The translations under genes and the position numbers were made by a program. 64,000 nt of DNA from Neofusicoccum parvum (taxonomy: Eukaryota > Ascomycota > Dothideomycetes > Botryosphaeriales > Botryosphaeriaceae): assembly GCA_020912385.1 (NCBI GenBank), contig CP087211.1:2356001-2420000 (forward strand), given 5' to 3'. This document shows positions 36,661-48,610 of the stretch, piece after piece (within the stretch, counting starts at the first letter, position 1; each line of letters starts with the position of its first letter). The notes beneath the pieces are model-generated. The model was given only the letters and a program-made list of their open reading frames with translations, was not told where the DNA came from and made no database searches.

Positions 36661-37254
36661 TGATTTGAAGTGGGGAAATGAGGCGGATCGCGTGTAAGAC
36701 TGGAATACCTGTCGAGTGTCCTTTGTGGGAATTTGCTGTGATATTTTAGGTGTGATACAGTATTGTACTACACAAGCTGGACCTTGTACATTAATTCTAA
36801 TCATCGAGGCGTCCGCATCTCTCGCTATGCTCTCCCTTCTAATCTAGAAAACCCGAATGTGAAAGTTGAAGTGTCCTGATGTCCGAGGTCCTTTCATGGA
36901 GCAATGAATCGGCAGAACGATACATACCGAGATTGAAACACTACTCCTCACTGAAAGTTGTGATTTATACACCGATCCTACTGGCTGAACACTTCAACTC
37001 TGCCGCTATTGCAGCCTTTAGTCGAACCAACCACTTGCCCAATTCGGCAACTCACACACGTGACTCGGCAGACCCCGACATGTCTTGGCGTGATTTTGCC
37101 CGTAGGACGCAACACCAAAGCTCGCGATACCCACCGGCCGCATCGCTCTTCCGCTGCCACCACCAACACCTCTCTACCTCCAGCGCGGGCCAACCTTTCA
37201 ATTGCCTCTCCCAGGCCTGCCTCCGCGCCCACCCAGGGCACCCACGACCCCACC
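36661..37254. other. Intergenic, promoter side of the uL13m gene
   Basis: No gene seen. AT-rich for the first 300 bases, then C-rich toward the start codon. Confidence 0.5.
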
Positions 37255-37899
37255 ATGTCGCAAGCAATTGGCAAAGTACGCCCACCCACACCCGCCGCAC
37301 CTCCGCACCACCACCACCCCCCGGCACCCATTTCTAACGCCCATCCCCACAGACCCGCCTCGCCTACAGCCGCGCCTGGCACCACGTCGACGTCGGCGCG
37401 GACCCGCGGCCCCTCGGCCGCCTCGCGTCGTCGATCGCGCTGGCGCTGATGGGCAAGCACAAGCCGATCTTCGACCCGTCGACCGACTGCGGCGACTACG
37501 TGGTCGCGACGGGGTGCGCGCAGCTGCACACGACGGGCAAGAAGCGGACCGACAAGAAGTACTACCGCCACACGACGCGGCCGGGCAGCCTGCAGGAGAT
37601 CACGATGGACAAGCTGATGGTCAAGTGGGGCGGCGGCGAGGTGCTGCGGCGGGCGGTGAGCGGCATGCTGCCGAAGAATCGGCTGAGGAAGGAGAGGTTG
37701 GCGAGGTTGAAAGGTGAGTGGAGGATTTTTTTCCCCTTCCGGCTTGATGGTGTGCGGAGAGTGGCTGACGTGGTTGTTGGCAGTCTTCGAGGGCGCGGCG
37801 CATCCGTACAAGCAGAATATTTTGAAGATCGCAGGTCAGCAGGCTTCGTCGATACGGGATTTGCCCGAGGTTAAGGAGACGTTGGCTGCGTCGAGATAA
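37255..37899 (+). CDS. MRPL23: Mitochondrial large-subunit ribosomal protein uL13m (MRPL23 type)
   Basis: Component of the mitochondrial 54S ribosomal subunit. Exons: 37255..37275, 37353..37713 and 37784..37899; introns of 77 and 70 nt (GTACGC..CCACAG and GTGAGT..GGCAG). Protein 165 residues, normal for the family. MSQAIGK joins TRLAYSRAWHHVDVGADPRP, followed by the uL13 signature LGRLASSIALALMGKHKPIF, the GDYVVATGCAQLHTTGKKRT strand and HTTRPGSLQEIT, and AVSGMLPKNRLRKERLARL, then AHPYKQNIL. ATG sits in CACCATG. Converges with the uricase gene 373 bp downstream. Confidence 0.95.
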
Positions 37900-38272
37900 G
37901 GTTGGGAGAGTGGACCGGCGTTCAGGTTGCATTTACAAGGGATTGAAAGCGGCATTGTTCTGTATGACCGGTGATAAATGGGACGATTGGAGGCATGTAC
38001 AAATATCGCTGGCAATGTCACTGCGCAATGGAGTGAAGCCGAAAGAGACAGGCTAAATCGGCATGGAATTGCATGGTTTGCATTGAATGTAGAGAGCCAT
38101 TGGCATTCTTATAATTCGTTTTACTCTCGTCAATCCGATCAGGATTGTCAGCATGATCACAGAATCATCCCAAATGTCTTAAATGTGGTATCAAATTGAA
38201 TTTCTTTACAGAACCAGAAACGCCAGTCTCGCTTGATATCATGCAATTGGACAAGTCGGCAACCTGCACTGT
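37900..38272. other. Convergent 3' region between uL13m and uricase
   Basis: 373 bp, AT-rich, should hold both 3' UTRs and polyadenylation signals. Nothing else seen. Confidence 0.6.
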
Positions 38273-39294
38273 TTACAACTTCGCCTTCGAGCCCTTCCGG
38301 CCAACAGTGCACTGGATAAGACCGTTGGGGTCGCTCTGAGGAGCAAAGACCTCGGCATCCGCACCAGTGTTCTTCGTACCCTTGAACCAGCTCAGGTCTG
38401 CGATGATGTCAGCGCCTAGTCTTCAAGTTATTTGTTAGAAAAACATACCAATCTCAAAGTAGTGCTTGTTCGGCAAGGAGTAGCTGACGGTCTCCACAAG
38501 CGGCGCCGCAGCAAGAATCTGGTCGGACATCTTGTACATGGTGTTCTGCACACTGGCGCTGCTGTCCTTGGCAAAGGTATCCAGCGTAATAGCCTTCGCG
38601 GCGTTGAAAGCCTCGTCGAACTTGGGCACCACGGTCTTAACCTCCTCCAGACCGGAGAATTCCTTCCATTGCCACTCGGCCTTGACCTCGGTGCTCAGAA
38701 TGCGGTCCCAAGTCTCGCCCAGGCGCGTGTACTCGTCGCGGTGGAAGCCGTAGAAGGCTGAGCCGGTGCTCTTCAACACGAGGAGCCTGTCAATGCCGCT
38801 CTTGATAGAGACGCCCTTGCCCTCGCGAATAACAGCTTCGACGGTGCGGATGTCCTCGCCGTCGCGCAAGAACGAGTGGGGGTGCGGCTTGCCGTCAACG
38901 GTCATGCGCGTCCACTTGTGTGTCACGATCTTGACGTGCGCGGCGTGGATGTGCGAGTACTTCGTAATGAAGTGGGTGCCGACAATCGAGGCGAAAAGCT
39001 CGGGGGGAGTGACGGGGTTCTGCTTCGCGAGCACGTAGACGGTGTGCTTCTGGGTATCGGTGGCCACAACGACGGAGTTGTCCGCCTGGGTGTACCTGTG
39101 GCGAAAGCCGTGTTAGAGGTGCTAATTGACCAGCGATGGAGGCGTGGATCTGGTGCATACGAGGTCTCGATGTCGCCCTCGAGCAGGACGCGGACGGTCT
39201 GCTCAACAACGGATTGGGTGCCATCAGGGTGCTTGTGGACCTTGTACAGGCGGACGTTGTCCTTGCCGTAGCGGGCGTAGTTGAGCTGAGACAT
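38273..39294 (-). CDS. uaZ: Urate oxidase (uricase), peroxisomal
   Basis: Oxidises urate to 5-hydroxyisourate with release of H2O2, in purine catabolism. Exons: 39161..39294, 38449..39095 and 38273..38397; introns of 65 and 51 nt (GTATGC..CCACAG; GTATGT..TCGCAG). Protein 301 residues, as in Aspergillus. Starts MSQLNYARYGKDNVRLYKVH with the catalytic lysine K11; T57-D58 in VVATDTQKHT correspond to the known active-site Thr/Asp; C-terminus ends SKAKL, a peroxisomal PTS1 signal. Start chosen by family match. Divergent from the Rictor homologue across 1.27 kb. A GATA-type site and a GATATAAG element lie upstream. Confidence 0.97.
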
Positions 39295-40461
39295 TATGCT
39301 GGTGGTGAAAGAGGAGGAGAGCTGGAGAATCAGTGGAAGAAAGAGCAGCGAGACTGGCCGGGGCTGCAGCAGGCAGAAGGAGACAGAAGGAAGCTGGTTG
39401 CTGTTGTGATGCAGACAAGCTCCGCCCAAGATGGGGGACTGGGAGCTTATATCGCGCCCTTATCGGGGAGCTCAGTCAAGCGGACTTCGCCATACGCCTG
39501 CGCTGGGTTGCCGTAATCGACGTCTCCCCGCGGTCTTTGCAGCGGAGAAGGATGCGTTGATCCAATGAGGAGCACCTGTCGTGGAGTAGCTGGACGCGGC
39601 TCACGCCATCGCCGTGTCGGAGGCCGCCGCACTCAGTCCGCAGACCCCCTACGCCGCCGCGGCCGTCCCGTCCGCGGCCTCTGCGCATCCGCTGCAGGCC
39701 CCGCCCCGGAGAAAAAAGGTGCTCTCTGGGTGTGCTGGGCTCTATCGCGTGTGCAGATTGGACTACGTAAATCTGGCCGCGCCCGAAACGGACGGACGCC
39801 TGCGCGCGCTGCGGCGCCATCTGTGCATGCCGGCGCTCCCAGGGCGAGGAGCATGCGCGGGTGCAGATGGCGCAGAGGCCCGGCGCGCAGCATGCCGCGG
39901 CAGAGCTGGCCGGCCTCCCTGGCCTAGAGCAGCCTCGCCGCGACGCTCTCGCACCGGCGGTGCAATGACGAAATGGGTGAAGCTATCCGCGGACGGCAGA
40001 AGATCTCCGCGAGCTCTTGCAGCTCCAACAACCCATGCGGTGCCCGGCGTGATTGGCAAGCTGGCCATGGACCCTGGCCGCCATACACGCGTAGAATTTC
40101 TGGCCGGCGCACCCAACACGCGCCGCGCAATGCTGTTGTCCGGGCGAGCGTTGGGCATGGAAGGCGTCGGAATGGCAGGCCTGCAGCACCAGCGAGCCGC
40201 GAGCCGCGAGCCTGAGAGGCCCAAGCGGAAGCACCCTCCCCGCATCAGCACTCAGCCCTGGCCGTGTTGGCCGCTCGCTCTTGCTGCCCACACCTTGCGC
40301 GTACCCCGGTACCCTTCACCTCAACTCCAAGCAGCTCGTCTGACAACGCCGCTGTCCCCAACCACCCACCACCGCGCGCCGCGACGCCCTCACCGCCGCC
40401 CCACGCCACCCCGAGCCCGACACGACGCACACCCTCCGCTCCGCTCCGCTCCCGGCGTCGC
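39295..40461. other. Divergent promoter region, uricase / Rictor homologue
   Basis: About 1.2 kb, GC-rich on the Rictor side. No gene supported. Confidence 0.5.
39459..39465 (-). promoter_or_regulatory. Candidate GATA-factor (AreA-type) site upstream of uricase
   Basis: Minus strand reads CGATAAG, matching HGATAR, 165 nt before the uricase start. Uricase genes in Aspergillus are under AreA and UaY control; a single match is weak by itself, and no UaY-type TCGG-N6-CCGA was found nearby. Confidence 0.35.
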
Positions 40462-40567
40462 ATGAGATGGCAGCCCAGTAGCCCTCCCCATGCCTGCGAT
40501 TCGACCCAGCCAACACCGCGCACCAACGATATGAGGCAGCCGTGTCATGGTTGATGGACTCCCATGA
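40462..40567 (+). promoter_or_regulatory. Cluster of upstream ORFs in the leader of the Rictor homologue
   Basis: Short ORFs: 40462..40554 (30 codons, with an internal in-frame ATG at 40531), 40467..40481 (MAAQ), 40490..40534 (14 codons) and 40547..40567 (MVDGLP). The stop of 40490..40534 overlaps the ATG at 40531 as ATGA, and the stop of the last overlaps the main ATG at 40564 as ATGA. Whether all are transcribed depends on the start site, which is not visible. Confidence 0.6.
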
Positions 40568-43500
40568 CGCCCATCCTGCAGCCCGCGCCTGCGTCGCGCT
40601 CCATGTCCAGCCAGCCCGATGTGCCTGCCCAAGACCACCACAACCTGCTGCCTCCAGGCCGCCCCAGCAAAGATGGCCGCGCTCCCTCGGTCGCGAGCTA
40701 CGGCGCCGGCGTCCGCGGCAACTCTTATGCCACCACGATAGCCCCGGGCCCCGGCAGCTTCAGCTCTGACCTGCGCTCCATTCCCTCGCGATCTGACGCC
40801 CGCCCCTCCCTCGCCGAACACACCAGCTTTGCCGGAGACGATAGCATGCGGACCGCGTCGGAGCACAGGCAGGCCGAGCTGCGAGACCAGATTGAGAAAG
40901 AGACGAAGATCAAGATCGGCTCGGAGAACCTGCTGGAGGCCCTGAACTCCAAGAATGCAAAACAGGCGAAGGAGCAAAAGTCCCGTGTCGAGGCGGAGCT
41001 CAATATCTCCAACCGCAAGCTGGCAAACTTGAAGTTGGATCTGGAGACCGAGATCCAGCGCGCCAGGGAGCCCGTGGCATCGGAGGGCCGCCTGTCGTTT
41101 CTGTTTCGCAACGCTCCCTCTCGGTCCGAGTCGTATCAGAACACGCCTGAAGAGGTGGACCCGGACACAGAATCCCCCACTTTGGTGCTGGCAGATATCC
41201 TACAGGCGCTTGAGGCGGAGGGGATGCAACCTGACTACTACGTTGAAAAGGGAAATTCGTTGGTCGAACTGTTCAAGAGGCACCCCACTCTCAAATTCGA
41301 CCTGGCGTGGTCTATTTTCGGTCTACGCGTGCAGATGATGCTGCTCAGCGACAGCCGTGAGGTGGTGGCAGCCGGATACCGGGTCATGAGACACGCCATT
41401 GCGGACAGGAAATCCCTTCAGACGATCCGTTCCTTCCAAACGGACTTGCTGGTCATTCTCTCTTTGGTCAAGGAAAGCAAAGTCAGCGTTGAGCGAGAGC
41501 AGGCACTGAAGTTCATCAGGGCCTTTTTGGAGGTGAAGGACGGGGTCAAGGAGATCTCGCGCGCTGTGATTCGCATCATTGTGGCCGTTGCCGAACATAC
41601 GGATGACCGACTGCGGAACATTTGCATCTTGACGCTGGCAGAAATCCTTGTCAAAGACCCAGAGAGACTGGTGTCTGCTGGCGGCATGGGACCTCTCACA
41701 GACGCCCTCGGCGAAGGATTATATCTTGCTTCAGAAAGTATAACAGGCTCCTTTCTCTACCTCCTGGACTTCCCCCACCGTCGGAAATATCTTCGCTCTG
41801 GGCACGAACTTCAGATGCCATTTGCTGCGTTCACAGATGCCTCCTCCGGCCATGCCAATGAGGAAAAGCTCAAAGCTAATGCGAAAGTCATTGCGGCATT
41901 ACTTAAAAGCTGGCCTGGCCTTCTCACCCTTTGCATGCACGATTTTATGGCCACCAAATCGCTCATGTCCTCCCTTTACATTCCACTTCCCCAGGTTCGA
42001 AACGTCATTTTGGAGCTTCTCTTCGACATTTTGAGGATCAAACCGCCCTCATGGTCCTCATCCTTCCTAGCGGGCCGACGTTTGACAACATACGGTCGTG
42101 TCACGAATCTAAAAAATGCCGAATCCACAACTTCCGCTTCCAAGGTTGAGGAGGAAGAAACGAAAAGAAGTCTTGTGGATCATTACGTTGCTGTCATGCT
42201 CGCCGTCTTACTGCACTCGGGTCTGGTCCCTGCACTCCTGCACGCTGAGGAGGATGCTTTGAATTTGACTCTGAAGAGGAAAACAACATTGTTGCTTGGT
42301 GAGGTTCTCAAGATGGCCAACGAACTACTACCACCTTCTTGGAGTGCCGAACTCCAGGTCCTGCCAGATCTTCTCAGATCTGCCGCCAAATTCGGTGTAG
42401 ACGACCGCTTCATAGCCACCGGTACAATCTACCAAGTCGACAGCGTCAATCGGACCTTATTCCGCTCCGGAGCAAACGAGAAATTCGGCGGCGGCGCAGA
42501 GCACGAGGAGCTCCCGCATCCACCACAGCAATCAAAAAAGCAATTCAGCGCTCAAATCGATGAAGCTGCGTTCCGGAACTTGATGGCGGAATCACGGGTT
42601 CTAGAAACTCCAAACTACCAAAAATGGAGATGGGATCTCGTGCAAGGCATTCTAGATGGGCCTTTGTACAACCCCAAGCGCCTAGACGAAGCCCTTCGGG
42701 CCACTAAGTTCATCCACCGTTTGATTAACTTCTTCAGGCCGTTCAAGCACCGATTTTCGGTCATGAAGAACACCCGACCAAATCAACGCTACGTGAGGGC
42801 AGGGTGTTCTCTAATGCGGGCATTACTCAATAACGCAGACGGTACCCGATATCTCATGGACAGCAAGCCGATCAGGCAACTCGGTGAATGCCTATCACAT
42901 TTCGACCGAATGAGTGGACTCACCTCCGAAGAGCCGATTTTCTCCGTTGAGCGCATGGCCGAGACTCTCACTGGCGGCTACTTTGCGATGCTAGGGGAGT
43001 TGAGCAAGAAACCTGAAGGCGTCATAATTTTCGAGAGATGGAAGATGATCAACATGTTCTATCACATTGTCGAGTTACGGACCAGGGATGATCTGATGAT
43101 GACGCTCCTGAGCAACATGGACTACACTCTAGATGGACACCTTCGGATCATTCTATCCAAGGCAATGACCGCAGGCACCAAGGAAATCCGCATTTTCTCC
43201 ACTAGGCTCCTCAGAAAGTACGCCACGAAACCGCTCCAGCCAGATGATGCATTGGTTTCGGGCACTGGGGTTGCAGAATGGGCTATTCGCCTCTTGGTCA
43301 CGCAGCTCTACGACCCGGAAATCGAGGTCTGTGAAGTGGCTATCAAGATCCTGGAGGAGGCATGCAACCAAAAGCGATCTCTCGAGTATGTCGTAAAATG
43401 CGCACCGACATTAGATCATTTGGGTGAGATCGGTGCCCCTCTTCTTTTGCGGTTCCTGTCAACGTCGGTTGGCTACCATTACCTAGACGGGCTGGACTAC

Positions 43501-44594
43501 ATCACAAGAGAAATGGACGATTGGTTCTTGGGTCGGAACGATTCATACGTGGCTCTTGTCGAAGCATCTCTTGCTCGCGCCCTTGCAGACATCCCTGAGA
43601 AGCCTCCTTCCCATTTAGCATTCGACGAATTACCCGACCCCCTGGACTTTGGGCTCGTGCCTCCGCATTTCTACCGTGAGCTTGCGCGGACAGCAGAAGG
43701 ATGCAAGCTACTGGAAGCAAAAGGCCACTTCGAAGAGTTCGCATCGACAATCAAAGATTACTGCATGGAGAATGAGGACACAGAAATCATCATGAAGGTC
43801 AAGGGTTGTCTGTGGGCCGTTGGGAACGTAGGCTCTATGGACTTGGGAGCTCCCTTCCTTGAGAACACGGATGTTACGAAGTACATCGTGCAGATTGCCG
43901 AGGAGTCTGAAGTCATGTCACTACGTGGGACAGCATTCTTTGTTTTGGGGCTCATCTCACGAAGCTTGCATGGACAAGAAATTTTGATCGAGAACGGCTG
44001 GGATGCTACAACAAACATCATGGGCGAGTCATTGGGATTCTGTATCCCCGTGGATTTCAAGAAACTTTTCTCCGTAAGATTTTCGCAAGTCCTTCACTAT
44101 AGCACAACTGACACGTTTCAGATCAAACCTTGGGGGGCTTCACCTGCCGTCATAGAGACCAACAGGAAACCCCCAGCCGAGGCGACGAGCAAGATCACCG
44201 ACAACGACCCGCTCAATGCCCGAATTCTCAAGCTTGTCACAGATCTGGGCAATACAGTGCTGGCCAAGCGCGCCGCGAATGACCTTCACAGGTATGTCTA
44301 CTAGCTCGACATTGGTTGAACTATCTCACTGACGATTCCAATAGCATCAAATCCAAGAAAGCCCCTGGATTCCAGAAAACATCGATGTTCCACAAAGTCA
44401 TGGCCATCCTCGAATTACACCATTTTAGACTTCCCGTGTGTCGTTTCGTCATCGATCTCTTCGACAAGAACGTCCTCCGACAGATTGTCCTCGAGGAAGA
44501 AAGTAGCTCGGGTGATGAAAGCGACGATAGCGAGCCGGCTGCAACAAACGGAACTGGTAGGAGACCAAGCCAGCTCTCGATCGAAGTCACATGA
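40564..44594 (+). CDS. Rictor/Ste20/AVO3 homologue, TORC2 core subunit
   Basis: Scaffold of target-of-rapamycin complex 2, which controls actin, sphingolipid and AGC-kinase signalling at the plasma membrane. Exons: 40564..44073, 44122..44291, 44345..44594 (1309 residues). Introns: 48 nt (GTAAGA..TTTCAG, joining KKLFS to IKPWG) and 53 nt (GTATGT..AATAG). Order: Ser/Pro-rich N-terminus; an HR1-like coiled coil at about 95-160 (RDQIEKETKIKIGSENLLEA); long helical-repeat Rictor N and middle regions, e.g. EQALKFIRAFLEVKDGVKEI; and the RICTOR_V signature MKVKGCLWAVGNVGSMDLGA near 1080. The C-terminus is acidic (EEESSSGDESDDSE). Length and order match fungal Ste20-type proteins. The 48-nt intron has no stop in frame. 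Start ATG is preceded by several short upstream ORFs. Confidence 0.93.
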
Positions 44595-47500
44595 GAGCAC
44601 CAATGATGGATTCACAAGAGCCAGTGCATTTCAACGGTGGATCGCGGCTACTGGAAAAGAGAAGGCTGCTGGTAAACACGGATCTGAAGAGGGGCAAGAT
44701 GGTCATAGACGCTGGGCGGACTTTGGTCGGACATTAGACCATTGTCCGAAGAGGAATATTGCATGCGTCATGGACTTTTTTTTTCTCCTCTCGGGGACTT
44801 GCGCTGTACAACACCCGAAACCCCAACGGACCTGAAACGAAACGTCAGCGCCTTCTGTTCCGACAAAGCTCCTGCACCTCGTCGTTTCAATCGGGTCTGG
44901 TGCTCCAACGGAATTATGCGTCAGCCACAACCGGAATCCGCCGTTTTTGCCTCTTTTCCACAACATGCACACATCATCTTATCAACGGAACCACCCGAGT
45001 GATCGCAAGAGCGGGAGATCAGCACAGGGGATGGACTGTTTCTGTTTGGATATCAAATGCAGGGACCAGAGCGAGAGTGGAAACCGCGGGGGCAAGAGTT
45101 TCTCGGCTGTGATGCTCTTTTCACCTTTTTTTTTTCTTTTGACGTCGACGGAGTTGGGCTTTTTGGGTTGGGTGTGCGACACGCCAGAAGGGGGAAGAAT
45201 CGAGCAAAGGCACATGCGATGAAAGTGGAAGACTGGCATACATGCAGGGGGGATGGGTGGGCGAGAACTCCTCTTTGGCCCTGCGCGCGAGCACGATACA
45301 CGGCGCGCGCATGTAGTAGTGCGGACTATTTTTTCCCCTCTCCTTTTTTCATTGTTTATTTGCTTTTTCTGTTAGACACGGGGACACGGCATGAGCATGG
45401 CAAGGGAGGGAAGGGTGCAATGGTGATGGGTGGTCTCCGGTGGGCTGGCGCACACCCTTTGTGTACAGATATTATTTTCTGGTGGGAAAGGGAAAGGGGC
45501 GATACGGAATACGCGCAGCTAGGTCGGATCTTGGACGGCTTCTCTCTGCTTTTTTCTTCCGCTGTGGTTGTTTTGTCGTGAACTGGAGAGCCTTTGTGGT
45601 CTTGATGCACGTATGTTTGGATCTGGGTGCCTGTTTAGACGTGGATTTGGGTGCCAGTCTGGACGTAGTTCAAGCAATCTCACACGATGTGCTTTGAGCA
45701 CTGTGCTGGGGAGCTGAGTCTCGACCGTGTAGACAAGACGTCTAGCTCGACAGCACTGCGCGTCAGCATGTAGGCGGTGCGCAAGGGCATCGGCGGCGTA
45801 CATCGCAACGTCAGTGGTCGGAACGTTTGTCCGGCGGCGCGAAGATTGCAGCCGTGGCGACGGCGAGCCTATCCGGCCACTGCACGTGTTGTCGTTGCAA
45901 TTTCCGCGACTGCAGACAGACCGTTGGAGCGAGCTGGCCGGACGTCAAACTTTCAGCTTTGCGTATCGTACGATTGAGGATGCAGCTAGCTAGCACACAT
46001 CGTGGACCACGCCTCAGGTCATGTATATAAGCGGCCAGGCTCGTGCCGTGTGGCTGTGTGGTCGTGTGGCGCGCTCCCGGACACTTTGCGGAAACTTTTT
46101 GCTATTGGGCAGAAGCTGGCGGGCGTTTCGTGCGGCGCTGTTGCGGCTACGCTAGCCCGTTTGCTGCGCCTTGCGTTGTGCTCTGTCGAGTCGTACTCCT
46201 AGGCCGAGTGCAGGATGCATTGTGTAGAACCACGGGTTGACAGTGGTCTGATGCTGAACACAGCAGCAGTCCTGCGGGACGCATGGCGTTTGATAGCTGG
46301 TACCGCAGAAAAGCGTATATTCACAGGCGGAGGGCATAATGTACGCGTCAACACATTTTTGGGCTGGCGGTTGGGGCCCGTTGCACGCCTGCGCCGGAAA
46401 TGCAGCCAGTAGCCTTTCCTGGCAACATCCGAGGCGTGGGAAGCCATGTTCGCGAGCTAGCTGCTTCTTCTGCTCCCACCAACTACCACTGCTGTCCGGT
46501 CGGGCTCGGGCGCATTGATCCGATAACCCTGAAAACTTCGATCCAGCCTAAAGCAAAAAATCGACAGCAATCCAGCTCGACGGTTCGGCGTGGCCGAGCT
46601 AGGATTGGCAGAGTCTAGTATGGAGCCCTCAAGCCACCAGCCCACGCCCGTGGGAACCCTTTTCAGCCCTACATCCCGTCCCTCCTCGTCCCTTCTATCC
46701 TTTTCCAGAACGCGGACAAGAGACCGGCGCGTTTAGGCAAGCGAGAGCGGGCGTCGAGGAGGGAACGTGAACGGGGCCCAGGCTAGCCGCGGCTGAAGGC
46801 CGGAGGCCGTTTGCTCGTGATCGATGTGCTCGTCGATGCTCGCACGCCGCCGATTGGCGCACGCGGGCACACGTCCATGCTCGGGCGGGCGCGATGGGAG
46901 CGACTGCTTGATGACTGCGTGTGGTGACCCGGATGGAGGGGGGCAAAGCGTCGGCTTGGGGGGTGAGCCAATGGACGGCCCGGTTGGGGAAGGTCGATGA
47001 CGCTTCGACGGCACCAAAACGATCTACAGGGTCGCAAGCATTGCGTCGCACGCACAGCGCCGCCAGCTCCCGCCGCGCCGCCGCCGCAGCCAGAGCTCTG
47101 CCTGCTGCTGTTTGCGTGCTGCGCGGGTCGAAAGGGACGGCGGATCACTAATCGGCGGAGGCGGGTGTGGCCGCATGCGAGAGCGCAGCCTTTTGGGGGA
47201 GCGGAGGTCCGAATCAGGAAGTCTATGTAAGAACGGGGCGTGTGGGGGCTGGTGAAGAGACGGCAGTGGCCACAGCGAGCAGGTGGAGCGTGCGGATTAT
47301 TCTCCGAGGCTTCCCATCCAGCAGAGTCCGCATGGGCCGTCGGGACGCGCCAGGAGGTGCTGTGGCATGATGCAGGCAGAGAAAGCTTCGCCCTCCAGCC
47401 GGGCAGCTGCAGCAGGGCGGCCGGGTCGCAGCGCGCAGCCAGCCGACAGCTTCCAGGGCGGGCAAGGGCGGCGGCGGCGCCCGTATCCGAGACATGGACG

Positions 47501-47760
47501 CGCAGCAATCTTGGTTCGCGGGCTTCTGGCGCGCAGAGGATCCGGGGTCGCGCGCGCCAGACGCAAGACACGGCGCTGGCAGCAGCAGGGTGAACGTTCT
47601 GCCGCCAAGTCGCGAGCGGCGGGCGGCGGGCGGTGGGCGGGCCTGCTGGGCGGGTTGGTGAACGTGCCGGGCCGGGCTGTGTCTGGGACGCAGCTAGAGG
47701 CCGGTGTAGCGAGCGGCGCTGCGCATGGGCGGAGAGCTGCCGTAGCGCGGTGGGCCTGCG

Positions 47761-47790
47761 ATGACTTGCGTTGACCTGCGTTGACCTGCG
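47761..47790. repeat. Short tandem repeat, 10-nt unit x3
   Basis: TTGACCTGCG occurs twice in tandem, preceded by a related unit ATGACTTGCG. Confidence 0.7.
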
Positions 47791-47916
47791 CTGGCAGGCG
47801 CGCAGGCCGGCGTCAGGCGTGGACGGCGAGGCAGCAGACGCCGGCACTTGGGGGGCTCAGGCACGCGGCCGGGGTGGGTTTTGCGCTGGCGTCACCGGGC
47901 AGCGCTGGAGCCCGCA

Positions 47917-47948
47917 AGCCCGCCAGCCCGCCAGCCCGCCAGCCTGCC
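47917..47948. repeat. Short tandem repeat, 8-nt unit x4
   Basis: Unit AGCCCGCC repeated three times exactly and once with one change (AGCCTGCC). Lies about 0.65 kb before the RING-LON start. Confidence 0.8.
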
Positions 47949-48577
47949 CGTCCGCCACTGCCCCGGAAGGCCGACTGGCCGGCACAAGTTCCTAACAAAC
48001 TGCGATCTCAGCGCATCGTCTTTTGTGCCCGCGATCGGCTTCTGCCCTATTGTGAAGCCTCCTACACACTACACAGAGCCATCGCCGATCTGCCTGGCCA
48101 GCCCAATCAATGATAATGACCTCGTCGACTCGCAGTCCTCGTGTCCACCCTCTGCGCTGCCCTCCGCCAACGCCCCGAGGCCCCGCGAGACACCACGCCA
48201 CCGCCGCGACGTTATTATGAGCACCGCGCCCCGGCCGCAAGACGAGCACCCAGCCCATCCGCGCGAGTGATCGCCGCCCGCATCCCAGCTCCCGGGCTCT
48301 TTCCAATCCCGTCGATACCGGTGGCGGCCCACCGCGCAAGGAAGCGCTTCGCATCGCATCGCATCTCTCCGCCCTGCCAGATCTGACGCCCCAACGCCCC
48401 AGCAGCCACTCAGCTGCGCGTCTGCCTCCCGGCCCAGCCTAGTGACTTCATCGACCGCCCGCAGACCCTTGTTCCACCCCCGCTATCCACACGCTCTCGC
48501 CCTCACGGCCGTCTGAGCATCCGTCGCTTCGCCCGCACCGCCGCCCCATCACCACCACCCCGGCCTCGCCCCGTTGC

Positions 48578-48610
48578 ATGGAGGCTGCCCTCACAAATCT
48601 CGCTTTATGA
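48578..48610 (+). promoter_or_regulatory. Upstream ORF overlapping the RING-LON start codon
   Basis: ATG 48578 encodes MEAALTNLAL and stops at TGA 48608..48610, overlapping the main ATG (48607) as ATGA. The arrangement would allow coupled termination-reinitiation or repression. Confidence 0.55.

Larger units (their letters stand above)
44595..48577. other. 4-kb intergenic region, no gene supported
   Basis: 3' flank of the Rictor homologue, then GC-rich DNA with short tandem repeats (47761..47790 and 47917..47948) and the promoter/leader of the RING-LON gene. Open frames here are low-complexity and overlap. Confidence 0.55.
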
